Shown here: one piece after another, positions 14,923 through 23,470 of the stretch | Position numbering within the stretch: position 1 is the stretch's first letter | Layout of the letters: each line of letters starts with the position of its first letter | IMG/VR virus record: IMGVR_UViG_3300008107_008959 | Span: 1 to 42,889 of that record | DNA: 42,889 nucleotides | Reading direction: 5' to 3' (one strand) | Source: a virus | Translations under genes and position numbers: made by a program | Notes under the pieces: generated by a model | Database searches by the model: none | What the model was told of the DNA's origin: nothing | What the model saw: only the letters and a program-made list of their open reading frames with translations

Positions 14923-15599
14923 TGAAAACATTCTACGCTCATATAGATCTTGGAGATCTTATCTATTCATTATATTTTGCCAAGAGACTTGGCGTAGAAA
15001 ACTACTTAATAGATTCTAAAAGAGGCATTTGCAAATTTAATGAAGCTAGTAAAAACTTCATAACGCCCCTAATAAAAAATCAAAGCTATATAAAGTCTGT
15101 AGAAGATTTTAATTATCAGCCTTATGATTTTGATTACGGATCTCATCCAAAAAACTTAGAAGTAAAAATTGGTGACAATCTGACAGAGTACCACTCTTCA
15201 AAATTTGATATTGACTGGAAAACCGTGCAAGAGCCTTGGCTTCAAGCGAATCCTATTGATTTCGGAAAAAAGATCATCATAAATAGAACTCCTAGATATC
15301 AAAAAAATTATTACTTTTATCATGATTTTTTAAGACATGTTAACTTGAATGATTGTTTATTTGTTGGGCTTGAGGAAGAATGGAAAGAATTTTGTTATCT
15401 ATTTAAGAAACCAATGGATTATTATAGCAGCACATCTTCCGCAGATCTTGCTTCTGTAATTAATGGGTGCGAAACTTTTCTTGGAAATCAATCTTTAGCT
15501 CTATCTATCGCCACGGGACTTGGTAAGCACTGCATTGTTGAAACTGGAGAATATTGTGCTAATTATATTTTTAATAGCAAGAGAATGATTTATTTTTAA
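14922..15599 (+). CDS. GT9-like protein, divergent
   Basis: A 225-residue protein coupled to the preceding GT9-like gene by a one-base overlap (TAATG). HIDLGDLIYSLYFAKRLG at the N-terminus is the same GD-loop layout as its neighbour. The C-terminal half (FVGLEEEWKEFC..., then INGCETFLGNQSLALSIATGLGKHCIVETG) matches the donor domain, where a GNQS stretch stands for GxDS. It is short, and the acceptor domain is reduced. It may be a glycosyltransferase or an inactive partner of the preceding protein. Confidence 0.6.
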   Translation: MKTFYAHIDLGDLIYSLYFAKRLGVENYLIDSKRGICKFNEASKNFITPLIKNQSYIKSVEDFNYQPYDFDYGSHPKNLEVKIGDNLTEYHSSKFDIDWKTVQEPWLQANPIDFGKKIIINRTPRYQKNYYFYHDFLRHVNLNDCLFVGLEEEWKEFCYLFKKPMDYYSSTSSADLASVINGCETFLGNQSLALSIATGLGKHCIVETGEYCANYIFNSKRMIYF

Positions 15600-16331
15600 A
15601 TGAAAATTGCGATCCTGAACATCTACACAAAGAACATAAAAGAGCTTGCTGTAATTACAGTAGAGTACAACAAGAGAAAGTATTGTGAAAAGCATAACTA
15701 TGATTTAATTGTTCAAACTGATAATTTTTCAATTCCACATCTTGGTTTTGAAAAGCTGGCAATGATCAAGCGCACACTTGAGACAGGAAAGTATGACTGG
15801 GTATACTGGTGCGGCTCGGACACAATGATAACAAACTACGATATCAAGATTGAAGATTTAATTGATAATAACTATTGCTTTATTCTTGCTTGTGATGTTT
15901 GGGATTGGAATGTTGATTCTATGCTTTTTAAGAACGATAAAAGAAGCATAGATTTCTTAGAAAAAATAATCTCTAAGCACGATCAATATGTTGACGAAAA
16001 TGGAAATGCCAGAAGCAATAATATAAAGCTAAAAGATGGCTGCACTATAGCTTGGGGAGAGCAGGCTGCAATCATTGAAGAATGCAAAGGCAAATTCTTT
16101 AGTCCAGAAATCAAAGAAGAGTACAAAGACTTTGTCAAAGAAGTCCCTCAGAAAACTATGAACTCTTATCTTTACGACTTGTATCCAACTCCATTCCATG
16201 CTAAAAAAATGGACTATCAAGAAAGAAGAGGAGAGTGGTCTGATGGAGACTTTATAATGCACTGGCCCGGAACTAGAAATGAAATTCGCATTCGATTGGC
16301 TCTAAACTCAATTCAACTCGTCAAAGAATAA
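15600..16331 (+). CDS. GT34-like glycosyltransferase (GT-A fold)
   Basis: A 243-residue protein starting immediately after the previous stop. MKIAILNIYTKN...RKYCEKHNYDLIVQT is the usual first strand and helix of GT34-type (GMA12/MNN10-like) enzymes. GFEKLAMIKRTLETGKYDWVYWCGSDTMITN contains the acidic pair that binds the metal-nucleotide (here SDT, residues ~73-75). GEQAAII and the C-terminal DGDFIMHWPG match the family's DQ and H-x-G segments. It probably adds a hexose in an alpha linkage to a glycan acceptor. Confidence 0.75.
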   Translation: MKIAILNIYTKNIKELAVITVEYNKRKYCEKHNYDLIVQTDNFSIPHLGFEKLAMIKRTLETGKYDWVYWCGSDTMITNYDIKIEDLIDNNYCFILACDVWDWNVDSMLFKNDKRSIDFLEKIISKHDQYVDENGNARSNNIKLKDGCTIAWGEQAAIIEECKGKFFSPEIKEEYKDFVKEVPQKTMNSYLYDLYPTPFHAKKMDYQERRGEWSDGDFIMHWPGTRNEIRIRLALNSIQLVKE

Positions 16332-16332
16332 C

Positions 16333-17643
16333 ATGCAAGAAATTCTAAATCTAATCAAAGAATACGCAGACTCTAATCTTACTAAAAAGAAATGGGAGGC
16401 TGGAAAAGATTGGGTTCAATATGGTGGCCCATACTTTTCATCAGCAGAGTACACCGCAGCAGTTAAGTCTCTTCTTGGCGGCTGGATTGTAATGTCTGAA
16501 GATTCATTATCTTTTGAGAATGTGTTTCCAAAACATCTTGGCAAGGAATACGGCATTCTTACTAATAGCGGCAGTAGCTCTAATTTAATTATGATGTCAG
16601 CAATGACATCTAAGAGGCTCTATAATTTTCCTAAAGGCACAAAAGTCATTACTCCAATCGCAGGATTTCCTACTACAATTAATCCTATATTTCAGGTAGG
16701 CTTTGAACCTGTGTTCGTTGATATTGATTTGGACACTTTAAACTTGAATCTTGATCAAGTTGAAGAACAAGCAAAGAAAGGAGCCAAGATTATAACTTTC
16801 GCTCATGTGCTTGGCAATCCTCCAAATATGGATCGCTTGATGCAGATCATTAAGGACAACAATCTTGTTCTTTTGGAAGACTGCTGCGATGCTCTTGGTT
16901 GCACATATAAAGGACAAGTTCTTGGAAGCTTTGGAGAATTTGCTAGTTGCAGTTTCTATCCCGCTCATCACATGACAATGGGAGAGGGAGGATTTGTAGC
17001 TTGCAATACTAGACTTCAAGAAGTTGTAGCTAGAAGCTTCAGAGAGTGGGGTCGTGGATGTTATTGCGTAGGCAAGAAGGCTAATCTTCTCAAGAACGGA
17101 ACCTGCAATAAGAGATTCCATAATTGGCTCCCATCTATACCAGATGAAATTTTTGATCATAAATATGTCTATGATGAAATTGGTTATAATTTAAAGCCAA
17201 TAGAACTTCAGGCTTCTATCGGTCTTGAACAAATCAAAAAGCTTCCTGAGATCCATAACAGGAGAAAAGAAAACCATGCCTTGCTAACCAATGCATTTAA
17301 GAAGTATGAAGAATTTTTCCATATTCCAGTAGCTACCCCAAATTCTGATCCTAGCTGGTTCGCGTTTGCTGTTACGCTAAAAGACTCATCACCATTCAAG
17401 AGGAGACGAATCGTAGACTTCTTTGAAACCAACAAAGTTCAAACTAGACCATACTTTGCTGGCAACATAATGCTTCAGCCAGCTTACGAAGGTTATATTA
17501 GTCAAGAAGAGGTTATTAAGAACTATCCAGTAGCAAGAAAAGTAACCTCAGATACATTCTTCTTGGGGACAAGCCCAGTTATTTCGATTCAGCAAATCCA
17601 ATACATTGAAGAAAAACTTGATTTATTTATTGGTAGTTTGTAA
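16333..17643 (+). CDS. Iron-sulfur PMP-dependent sugar 3-dehydrase (RfbH / E1 type)
   Basis: A 436-residue member of the DegT/DnrJ/EryC1/StrS fold. In place of the Schiff-base Lys it has His (SFYPAHHMTMGEGG, H212-H213), the mark of dehydrases such as RfbH (E1) and ColD that use PMP to remove the C3 hydroxyl of a 4-keto-6-deoxyhexose. It also carries the E1-type [2Fe-2S] cysteine set C185-x57-C243-x-C245-x12-C258; the first two spacings are exactly those of Yersinia E1, the last is 12 rather than 7. NGTCNKRF and YDEIGYNLKPIELQASIG also follow the RfbH family. E1 needs an electron donor protein (E3); the likely candidate here is the LdpA-like protein at 21162. It is followed after 11 bases by the 4,6-dehydratase that would make its substrate. 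Confidence 0.9.
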   Translation: MQEILNLIKEYADSNLTKKKWEAGKDWVQYGGPYFSSAEYTAAVKSLLGGWIVMSEDSLSFENVFPKHLGKEYGILTNSGSSSNLIMMSAMTSKRLYNFPKGTKVITPIAGFPTTINPIFQVGFEPVFVDIDLDTLNLNLDQVEEQAKKGAKIITFAHVLGNPPNMDRLMQIIKDNNLVLLEDCCDALGCTYKGQVLGSFGEFASCSFYPAHHMTMGEGGFVACNTRLQEVVARSFREWGRGCYCVGKKANLLKNGTCNKRFHNWLPSIPDEIFDHKYVYDEIGYNLKPIELQASIGLEQIKKLPEIHNRRKENHALLTNAFKKYEEFFHIPVATPNSDPSWFAFAVTLKDSSPFKRRRIVDFFETNKVQTRPYFAGNIMLQPAYEGYISQEEVIKNYPVARKVTSDTFFLGTSPVISIQQIQYIEEKLDLFIGSL

Positions 17644-17654
17644 TATATTTTATC

Positions 17655-18614
17655 ATGTCTAAGGTAGTTTATATCACTGGATGCTTGGGCCTTATTGGCT
17701 CCTATCTCACTAGAGCTTGCTTAAAGCAAAATTATTATGTTATAGGAGTAGATAAAATTACCTACGCTGCAAGACCAGATCTTTTAAATGAATTTCTTGC
17801 ATATGAGAAGTTTAAATTTGAAGAGCAAGATATTTGCGATATAAGCAGACTTGTAGATTGTGATTACTTTATTAACGTTGCAGCAGAAACTCATGTAGAT
17901 AACTCTATTAGAAAGAGTGATGACTTTATTAAGTCTAATATTAATGGAGTTCATAATATTCTTGAACTTATTAAAGGATACAAGAAGGAAGGAATAATTA
18001 CCCCTACTCTTTTGCACTTTAGCACCGATGAAGTTTACGGAGATATTTCTAATGGAGAGCATATTGAGACCGATCTATTAAAACCAAGCAATCCATACGC
18101 CGCAACCAAAGCCGCAGCAGATCAACTTATTTTAGCTTGGGCAAGAACTTATAAGATTCCATATGTAATAGTTAGACCAACTAATAATTATGGCATTGGC
18201 CAATATGTTGAGAAGCTAATTCCAAAAACTTGCAAATGCTTAACTCTTAATAGAAAGATTCCTCTTCATAATCAAGGAAGCCCATTCAGAAACTGGCTCC
18301 ACGCAAAAGATACCGCAGAAGGAGTGCTGTCTATAATCAACAGTGGAGTAAAGAATGAAATATTTAATATTGCTGGAGGATTTGAGCAAAGTAATATCGT
18401 AACAGTCGAGAAGATTATAGCTGAATATTTTGGCAAACTTCCTTCTGATTATACCGATAAGTATCTTGATCTATCCGTCTCTAGAGAAGGGCAAGATGTA
18501 AGATATGCTCTAAATGATAATAAATTAAGATCTTTAGGGTGGAAACCAAAGTGCAAATTTGATGATGAGTTAAAAGACATAGTTAAATATTACAAAAATA
18601 ATTTCGTGTGGTAA
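17655..18614 (+). CDS. NDP-glucose 4,6-dehydratase-like SDR (RmlB type)
   Basis: A 319-residue extended SDR. TGCLGLIGSYL (NAD-binding loop, residues ~8-18), FSTDEVYG (~121-128; the DE pair is the 4,6-dehydratase mark), YAATK (the Y-x3-K catalytic pair, ~150), VRPTNNYGIGQYVEKLIP and VSREGQDVRYAL all match dTDP-glucose 4,6-dehydratase. It makes NDP-4-keto-6-deoxyglucose, which is the type of substrate used by the E1-like enzyme before it. Whether the nucleotide is dTDP or CDP cannot be told; RmlB resemblance favours dTDP. Confidence 0.85.
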   Translation: MSKVVYITGCLGLIGSYLTRACLKQNYYVIGVDKITYAARPDLLNEFLAYEKFKFEEQDICDISRLVDCDYFINVAAETHVDNSIRKSDDFIKSNINGVHNILELIKGYKKEGIITPTLLHFSTDEVYGDISNGEHIETDLLKPSNPYAATKAAADQLILAWARTYKIPYVIVRPTNNYGIGQYVEKLIPKTCKCLTLNRKIPLHNQGSPFRNWLHAKDTAEGVLSIINSGVKNEIFNIAGGFEQSNIVTVEKIIAEYFGKLPSDYTDKYLDLSVSREGQDVRYALNDNKLRSLGWKPKCKFDDELKDIVKYYKNNFVW

Positions 18615-18645
18615 ACTAGCTTTTTAACATTTACAATATTAAATT

Positions 18646-20409
18646 ATGACAAAGATTAGAGTCTCTGATTATATTGCCAACTTTTTAGAAAGCAAAGGCA
18701 TAAAATACGCATTTGAAGTTCCCGGTGGTGGAGCAATGTTTTTAAATGACTCTATTGCAAAAAGCAACATTAAACCTATTTTTTGCCATCACGAACAGGC
18801 TTGTGCTATGGCTGCCGTTGGTTATACAAAATTAACCAATGAAACATCTTTAGTAGTTTGTACCTCTGGGTGCGCTGGAACAAATGTTATTACAGGATTA
18901 TTAGACGCATGGCAAGACAGCCATAAATTAATAGTAATATCCGGACAAGTAAATAAAAAAGATACAACTTATTTAAAAAATGTTCCACTAAGAAAACTAG
19001 GTATACAAGAAGTAAATATAGTAAAAATTATCAGCTCTATAACCAAGTATTCTACTATGGTTGAAGACGCTAATAATATTGCTTATGAGCTAGAAAAGGC
19101 ATACCATATATGCACAACTGGCCGTCATGGACCCGTTTGGATAGACGTTCCACTAGATATCCAGTCCGCTTATATAAATTTAGAAGACCTAAATCATTTT
19201 AATATTCCAGAAGTTGTTGTTGGTAGCAAAGAATCTGAGGTATTTAAAAAATACTTGTCGGAATCAAAAAGACCTATAATAATTGCTGGCAATGGAATAT
19301 ATTTGTCCAACTCTAAAAACGAATTTAAAAATTTTATTGAACAATATCAAATTCCAGTAGCATGCACATTTTTAGGTATAGATATACTAGAAGAAGAGCA
19401 TCCTCTTTATGTTGGCAGAATAGGGCTCAAAGGAACTAGAGCTGGTAATTTTGCCGTTGCTAATTCTGATTTAGTAATATCTATCGGAAGCTCTCTTAAT
19501 ATTCCTACTACTGGTTTTCAATATCATTTATTCGCTAGAGAAGCTAAGATAATAGCGATTGACATTGATACTAACGAGCACTCAAAAAACACTGTAAAAA
19601 TAAATGAAATAATAAATGAAGATATTTCTAATTTTATATCTTCTAATATGCGTTTGGAATACAGATGCCCATCAACTTGGGTAGAAAAATGTCAACATTG
19701 GAAAAACAAATGGAATACATTCGATAGAAAAGATATAGATTTATTGAATATGTATTCTTTCTCTAAGAAGTTAGGAGAAATTACAAAAGAAAGCAAGTCA
19801 ATTGTTGTCACGGATGCCGGATCTGCTAATTATGTGCTATGTCAAACTCTTATTAATAGCAGACTAATACTTCCTGCTGCTCAAGGAGAAATGGGGTTTA
19901 TGATTCCAGCCTGCGTTGGAATTAGTCTTGGAGCAAAAAATGAAAATGTAATAGGCGTAACTGGAGAAGGATCTTTTCAATTTAATATCCAAGAGCTTCA
20001 AACTATAGTTCAAAACAAACTTCCTATAAAAATGTTTATTTTGAACAATGGCGGTTATTTGTGCATAAGAAACACTCAAATAAAATTCTTTAATAAAAAT
20101 TTCTCTGGCGTAGACGCAAGCTCAGGGGTTTCTTTTCCAGATCCAGAAAAAATCGCATATGCATATGGAATACCTTTTAAGAGAATATCTAACATAGAAG
20201 AATTGCATCAAAATTTAAAATCAATAATAGAATATAATGGAGCATATTTGTGCGAAATAATGTGCCCATCTGATGAAGAAGTTTATCCTACATCAGCAAC
20301 AATGAAAACAGAAGATGGAAAATTAGTATCTCAACCATTAGAAAACATGTCTCCATTCTTATCTAAAGAAGAGTTTGAGAAAGAAATGATAGTCAAAATT
20401 CACAAATAA
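18646..20409 (+). CDS. ThDP-dependent enzyme, acetolactate synthase / YerE-like
   Basis: A 587-residue three-domain ThDP enzyme. The PYR domain has the catalytic Glu in HHEQACAMAAVGY (E50). A central domain (~190-330) with IIIAGNGIYLS and VISIGSSLNIPTTGF is of the FAD-binding kind found in AHAS and YerE. The PP domain has GEGSFQFNIQELQT-x14-NNGGY (from G440), where the usual metal-binding GDG is GEG. AHAS-like proteins inside deoxysugar clusters include YerE, which attaches a two-carbon unit from pyruvate to C4 of a 3,6-dideoxy-4-keto sugar in yersiniose A synthesis. The E1-type enzyme two genes upstream makes that hypothesis attractive. The alternative is another carboligase. There is no sign of valine-type regulation. 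Confidence 0.8.
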   Translation: MTKIRVSDYIANFLESKGIKYAFEVPGGGAMFLNDSIAKSNIKPIFCHHEQACAMAAVGYTKLTNETSLVVCTSGCAGTNVITGLLDAWQDSHKLIVISGQVNKKDTTYLKNVPLRKLGIQEVNIVKIISSITKYSTMVEDANNIAYELEKAYHICTTGRHGPVWIDVPLDIQSAYINLEDLNHFNIPEVVVGSKESEVFKKYLSESKRPIIIAGNGIYLSNSKNEFKNFIEQYQIPVACTFLGIDILEEEHPLYVGRIGLKGTRAGNFAVANSDLVISIGSSLNIPTTGFQYHLFAREAKIIAIDIDTNEHSKNTVKINEIINEDISNFISSNMRLEYRCPSTWVEKCQHWKNKWNTFDRKDIDLLNMYSFSKKLGEITKESKSIVVTDAGSANYVLCQTLINSRLILPAAQGEMGFMIPACVGISLGAKNENVIGVTGEGSFQFNIQELQTIVQNKLPIKMFILNNGGYLCIRNTQIKFFNKNFSGVDASSGVSFPDPEKIAYAYGIPFKRISNIEELHQNLKSIIEYNGAYLCEIMCPSDEEVYPTSATMKTEDGKLVSQPLENMSPFLSKEEFEKEMIVKIHK

Positions 20410-20410
20410 T

Positions 20411-21160
20411 ATGAAAAATTTAATTGAAAATTTACAAAATTTATCTATCTCACGCAATGTCATTGGAATTAAACAGTCTTTTGAAGATGAAGGCGTTTCT
20501 ACCGAAGATGTAATTCTAGCAAGAAGAATTACAGATAAGTGCGAGCTTCAAAGCTTTGTCAAAATAGGAGGGTGCGAAGCTAAGTCTGATTTAAATAAAT
20601 GTATCAAGATCGGGATTGATAATATCATAGCTCCAATGGTAGAGTCTGAGTTTTCTTTATCTAAATTTATAAATATCACAAATGATCATTCCAGTTTAAT
20701 AAATAGATTTATAGTGGTAGAAACTAAAACAGCATATCAAAATATAGATGAGCTTTTAAGTTTAGCGAAGAACAGTTTAAATGGAATAATTGTTGGCAGA
20801 TCAGATTTTTCTAAATCTTATAACTTAAATAAATCTGAATGCGATAGCGATTTTATTTTTGAAAAAGTAAAAGATATTTTTACAAAATGCAAAAAAGAAA
20901 AACTCCAAACAACTTTGGGAGGAAACATTTCCGCAAAAAGCGTCAAGTTTATAAAAGAAATGTATTTTAATTCTTTACTTGACAAAATCGAAACCAGAAA
21001 CATAGTAGTAAAGTTGAATCAATCTAACGTTTCTGACCTAGATAACACCATTCAAGAAATCCTTAAATTTGAAATTGAATGGACTCAATTCAAAAGAAAC
21101 AAACTGTTTTCCTCCTTAGGGGAGCTAGATAGTAGAATCAAAATATTAAATAATCGATAA
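20411..21160 (+). CDS. HpcH/HpaI-type aldolase / citrate lyase family protein
   Basis: A 249-residue TIM-barrel protein. FVKIGGCEAKSDLNKCIKIGIDNIIAPMVES gives the central strands, VVETKTAYQNIDELL carries the metal-binding Glu, and GIIVGRSDFSKSYNL matches the (I/V)G-x-x-D-L-(S/A) phosphate-binding and metal-binding turn of the family. HpcH/HpaI enzymes make or break C-C bonds between pyruvate (or acetyl-CoA) and an aldehyde. Sitting one base after a pyruvate-using ThDP enzyme, it may act in the same carbon-branching pathway. Substrate unknown; the catalytic Arg and His of HpcH are not evident. Confidence 0.65.
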   Translation: MKNLIENLQNLSISRNVIGIKQSFEDEGVSTEDVILARRITDKCELQSFVKIGGCEAKSDLNKCIKIGIDNIIAPMVESEFSLSKFINITNDHSSLINRFIVVETKTAYQNIDELLSLAKNSLNGIIVGRSDFSKSYNLNKSECDSDFIFEKVKDIFTKCKKEKLQTTLGGNISAKSVKFIKEMYFNSLLDKIETRNIVVKLNQSNVSDLDNTIQEILKFEIEWTQFKRNKLFSSLGELDSRIKILNNR

Positions 21161-21161
21161 A

Positions 21162-22319
21162 ATGAAAACACGATTCGAAACATTGCAAAGTATTGTTCAT
21201 AAAGAACAGTGTTTTAAAATGATATGCGGAGCTGGAAATGAAGATAGAAATCATGTAAAAAAACTAGCTTTTGTTTACACTTTAGCTGGAACAAAAATTT
21301 TAGATGTATCAGCAAATGTTGAGGTTGTAAAGGCCGCAATGGAAGGCATTGATCTAGCTTATGATTACGCTCATAAATTAAATACTACAATAGAGCATAG
21401 ACCATATATTATGGTAAGCGTCGGTATGCCAGGAGACCCTCATGTTAGAAAGTCATTTATAAATCAAGACAAATGTATTGCATGTACTTTATGCATTCCA
21501 ATTTGCCCAACCGACGCTATCCCTAAAGACTTTACTAAGAATTTAGATTTTTTTAAGAAACTTAATGGATCGTTTGACGTAGAGGATCAGTCAAAAGAAA
21601 TTGTAATAAAAGATCTATGTATTGGATGCGGTAAATGCAGCAGCATCTGTCCAAAATCTGATATCATATCATATAGACACAACGCAAGAGAAGTTAATGA
21701 ATTACTGCCAAAATGCATGAATGCAGGAGCAGAACTATTCGAGCTTCATGCTGGCGTTGGTGAAGACGATATCACTCTCCAAGAGTGGAAGCTTATCAAT
21801 GAAATAAATACAAACAATTATAATTCAATGTGTCTAGATAGATTAAATCTTGGCAATTTGCGACTAGAACATCGAATTCAAGAAGCTAAAAAGATTTCAG
21901 GAAATAGGCTAATGATTCAAGCTGACGGCTATCCAATGAGCGGTGGAGAAGACGATTATAATACAACCCTTCAAGCTGTCTCATGCGCCGATGTTGTAAA
22001 TAAAAAATTCAACATGAGAATCGATAAAAAGCGAGGACTAGATAAATTAGGAAAGCCAAAGATATCATCTAAAAAAATCTATAAAGATATAAATGATAAT
22101 GATAATATTCCTATTCTTATATCTGGAGGAACCAACTCATTCAGTAAAGAACTAGCTGAAAAAGCTGGAGTAAGAATAAATGGCGTGTCTATAGGAACAT
22201 TTGCAAGAGACCTTATCGAAGAGTTTATTGTTTCTAATGATTTCTATAATAACGATGAGCTAATAAATTTAGCATATTTAAATGCTAAAGAACTAATCAC
22301 CAAAAGCAACAAAGCATAA
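21162..22319 (+). CDS. LdpA-like double [4Fe-4S] ferredoxin protein
   Basis: A 385-residue protein. Residues 8-100 resemble the N-terminal part of cyanobacterial LdpA (FKMICGAGNEDRNHVKKLAFVY then TLAGTKILDVSAN). Two ferredoxin motifs follow, CIACTLCIPICP (C105, C108, C111, C115) and CIGCGKCSSICP (C153, C156, C159, C163), each the complete C-x2-C-x2-C-x3-CP. The C-terminal half (LFELHAGVG, IQADGYPMSG, ILISGGTNSFSKELAE, GVSIGTFARDL) follows the LdpA C-terminal domain, which looks like a TIM-barrel part. In cyanobacteria LdpA senses redox state and tunes the circadian clock. Here it lies inside a sugar cluster whose E1-type dehydrase needs electrons, so an electron-donor role is equally plausible. 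Confidence 0.75.
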   Translation: MKTRFETLQSIVHKEQCFKMICGAGNEDRNHVKKLAFVYTLAGTKILDVSANVEVVKAAMEGIDLAYDYAHKLNTTIEHRPYIMVSVGMPGDPHVRKSFINQDKCIACTLCIPICPTDAIPKDFTKNLDFFKKLNGSFDVEDQSKEIVIKDLCIGCGKCSSICPKSDIISYRHNAREVNELLPKCMNAGAELFELHAGVGEDDITLQEWKLINEINTNNYNSMCLDRLNLGNLRLEHRIQEAKKISGNRLMIQADGYPMSGGEDDYNTTLQAVSCADVVNKKFNMRIDKKRGLDKLGKPKISSKKIYKDINDNDNIPILISGGTNSFSKELAEKAGVRINGVSIGTFARDLIEEFIVSNDFYNNDELINLAYLNAKELITKSNKA

Positions 22320-22322
22320 AAC

Positions 22323-22703
22323 ATGAAACAACTAACGATAGCTGTAGACTTTGACGGAACATTATGCGAATACGCATTTCCTAATATAGGAAATCAAACC
22401 GATCAGCAAAAGCAACTTTTAAATCTTTTGATCAGCCTGAAGCAAAAAGGTCACTATTTGATACTATGGACAAATCGAGGAGACAATGAAAAATTAAAAT
22501 GCTTAAGCGAAGCAATTGAATGGTGCAAGCAACAAGGCTTAGAATTCGATCAAATTAATAAAAACAATCCAGAAAGAGAAGCTAAAAAGCTTTCTGGATA
22601 TAGCCCTAAAATTTTAGCAGATTACTATATAGACGACAAAGCTCTTGAGTTCGGAAACGAAGCTGCAAGGTTTAGAAGCTTAAGTTTTCTATCTTCTCTA
22701 TGA
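22323..22703 (+). CDS. HAD-superfamily phosphatase
   Basis: A 126-residue protein. IAVDFDGTLCE (D9-x-D11, nucleophile and acid/base), LWTNRG (motif II Thr), a Lys-containing stretch NPEREAKK and DYYIDDKAL (motif IV acidic pair) give the core HAD set with no large cap domain. Such small HAD proteins occur in capsule and LPS clusters and in phages, where they release phosphate from sugar phosphates or nucleotides. Its stop overlaps the next start by 4 bases. Confidence 0.8.
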   Translation: MKQLTIAVDFDGTLCEYAFPNIGNQTDQQKQLLNLLISLKQKGHYLILWTNRGDNEKLKCLSEAIEWCKQQGLEFDQINKNNPEREAKKLSGYSPKILADYYIDDKALEFGNEAARFRSLSFLSSL

Positions 22704-23470
22704 AAATTTTAATTACTGGGTCAAACGGTTATGTAGCGAAAGCGCTTATTGAGTCTTTAAGTAAAAAACATTCAATTACTTGTTTATCTAGGATGGAAGC
22801 AGATTTAACATCTCTAGAAGAGGTTAATTATTTTTTTAATAAACATTCAATTTTTGATGTTGTAATACATACCGCAATAACTGGAGGAAGAAGGACAAAG
22901 CCTGAAGATGGCGAAACTACAGATCAGAACATAAAGATGTATTATAATCTTTTAGAAAATAGAAATAGTTTTCGCAGATTTATTTCATTTGGATCTGGTG
23001 CAGAACTTCTAGCCTTAAACACGCCTTATGGTATAAGCAAAAGACTTATAGCAGACTCAATGAAGTATAAGGACAAATTTACTAACATTAGAATATTCGG
23101 TTGTTTTGATCATAATGAAGCAAACGATAGGTTTATAAAAGGAAATATAATCCGTTATATAAATAAAGAGCCCATTCAAATATACGAAAACAAACAGATG
23201 GACTTCTTCTTCATGGAAGATTTGATTTCTATTGTTGAATATTGCCTAGCTCAAGAAAATCCTCCTAAAGAAGTAAACTGCTCATACAAAGAAAAATACT
23301 CTCTTTATCAAATTGCTGAAATAATAAATTGCCTAGGAAACCATAATGTACCTATATCCTCAAACAATTCTTTTGGAAAAGATTACATTGGAGAATTTAA
23401 TTTACCGATCTCATATCTTGGACTAGAGAAAGGTATCAGGTCGGTTTATAATAAACTATCTAACTCATGA
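22700..23470 (+). CDS. SDR-family nucleotide-sugar reductase/epimerase
   Basis: A 256-residue extended SDR, shorter than usual. ILITGSNGYVAKAL is the NAD(P)-binding loop, SFGSGAELL gives the catalytic Ser region and YGISK is the Y-x3-K pair. A C-terminal substrate domain (KQMDFFFMEDLISIVEYCL) matches 4-ketoreductases and epimerases such as GDP-fucose synthase and RmlD. It could be the final ketoreductase of the cluster, as YerF is in yersiniose A synthesis or WcaG in GDP-fucose synthesis. Overlapping starts and stops tie it to the HAD and GT11-like genes. Confidence 0.75.
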   Translation: MKILITGSNGYVAKALIESLSKKHSITCLSRMEADLTSLEEVNYFFNKHSIFDVVIHTAITGGRRTKPEDGETTDQNIKMYYNLLENRNSFRRFISFGSGAELLALNTPYGISKRLIADSMKYKDKFTNIRIFGCFDHNEANDRFIKGNIIRYINKEPIQIYENKQMDFFFMEDLISIVEYCLAQENPPKEVNCSYKEKYSLYQIAEIINCLGNHNVPISSNNSFGKDYIGEFNLPISYLGLEKGIRSVYNKLSNS

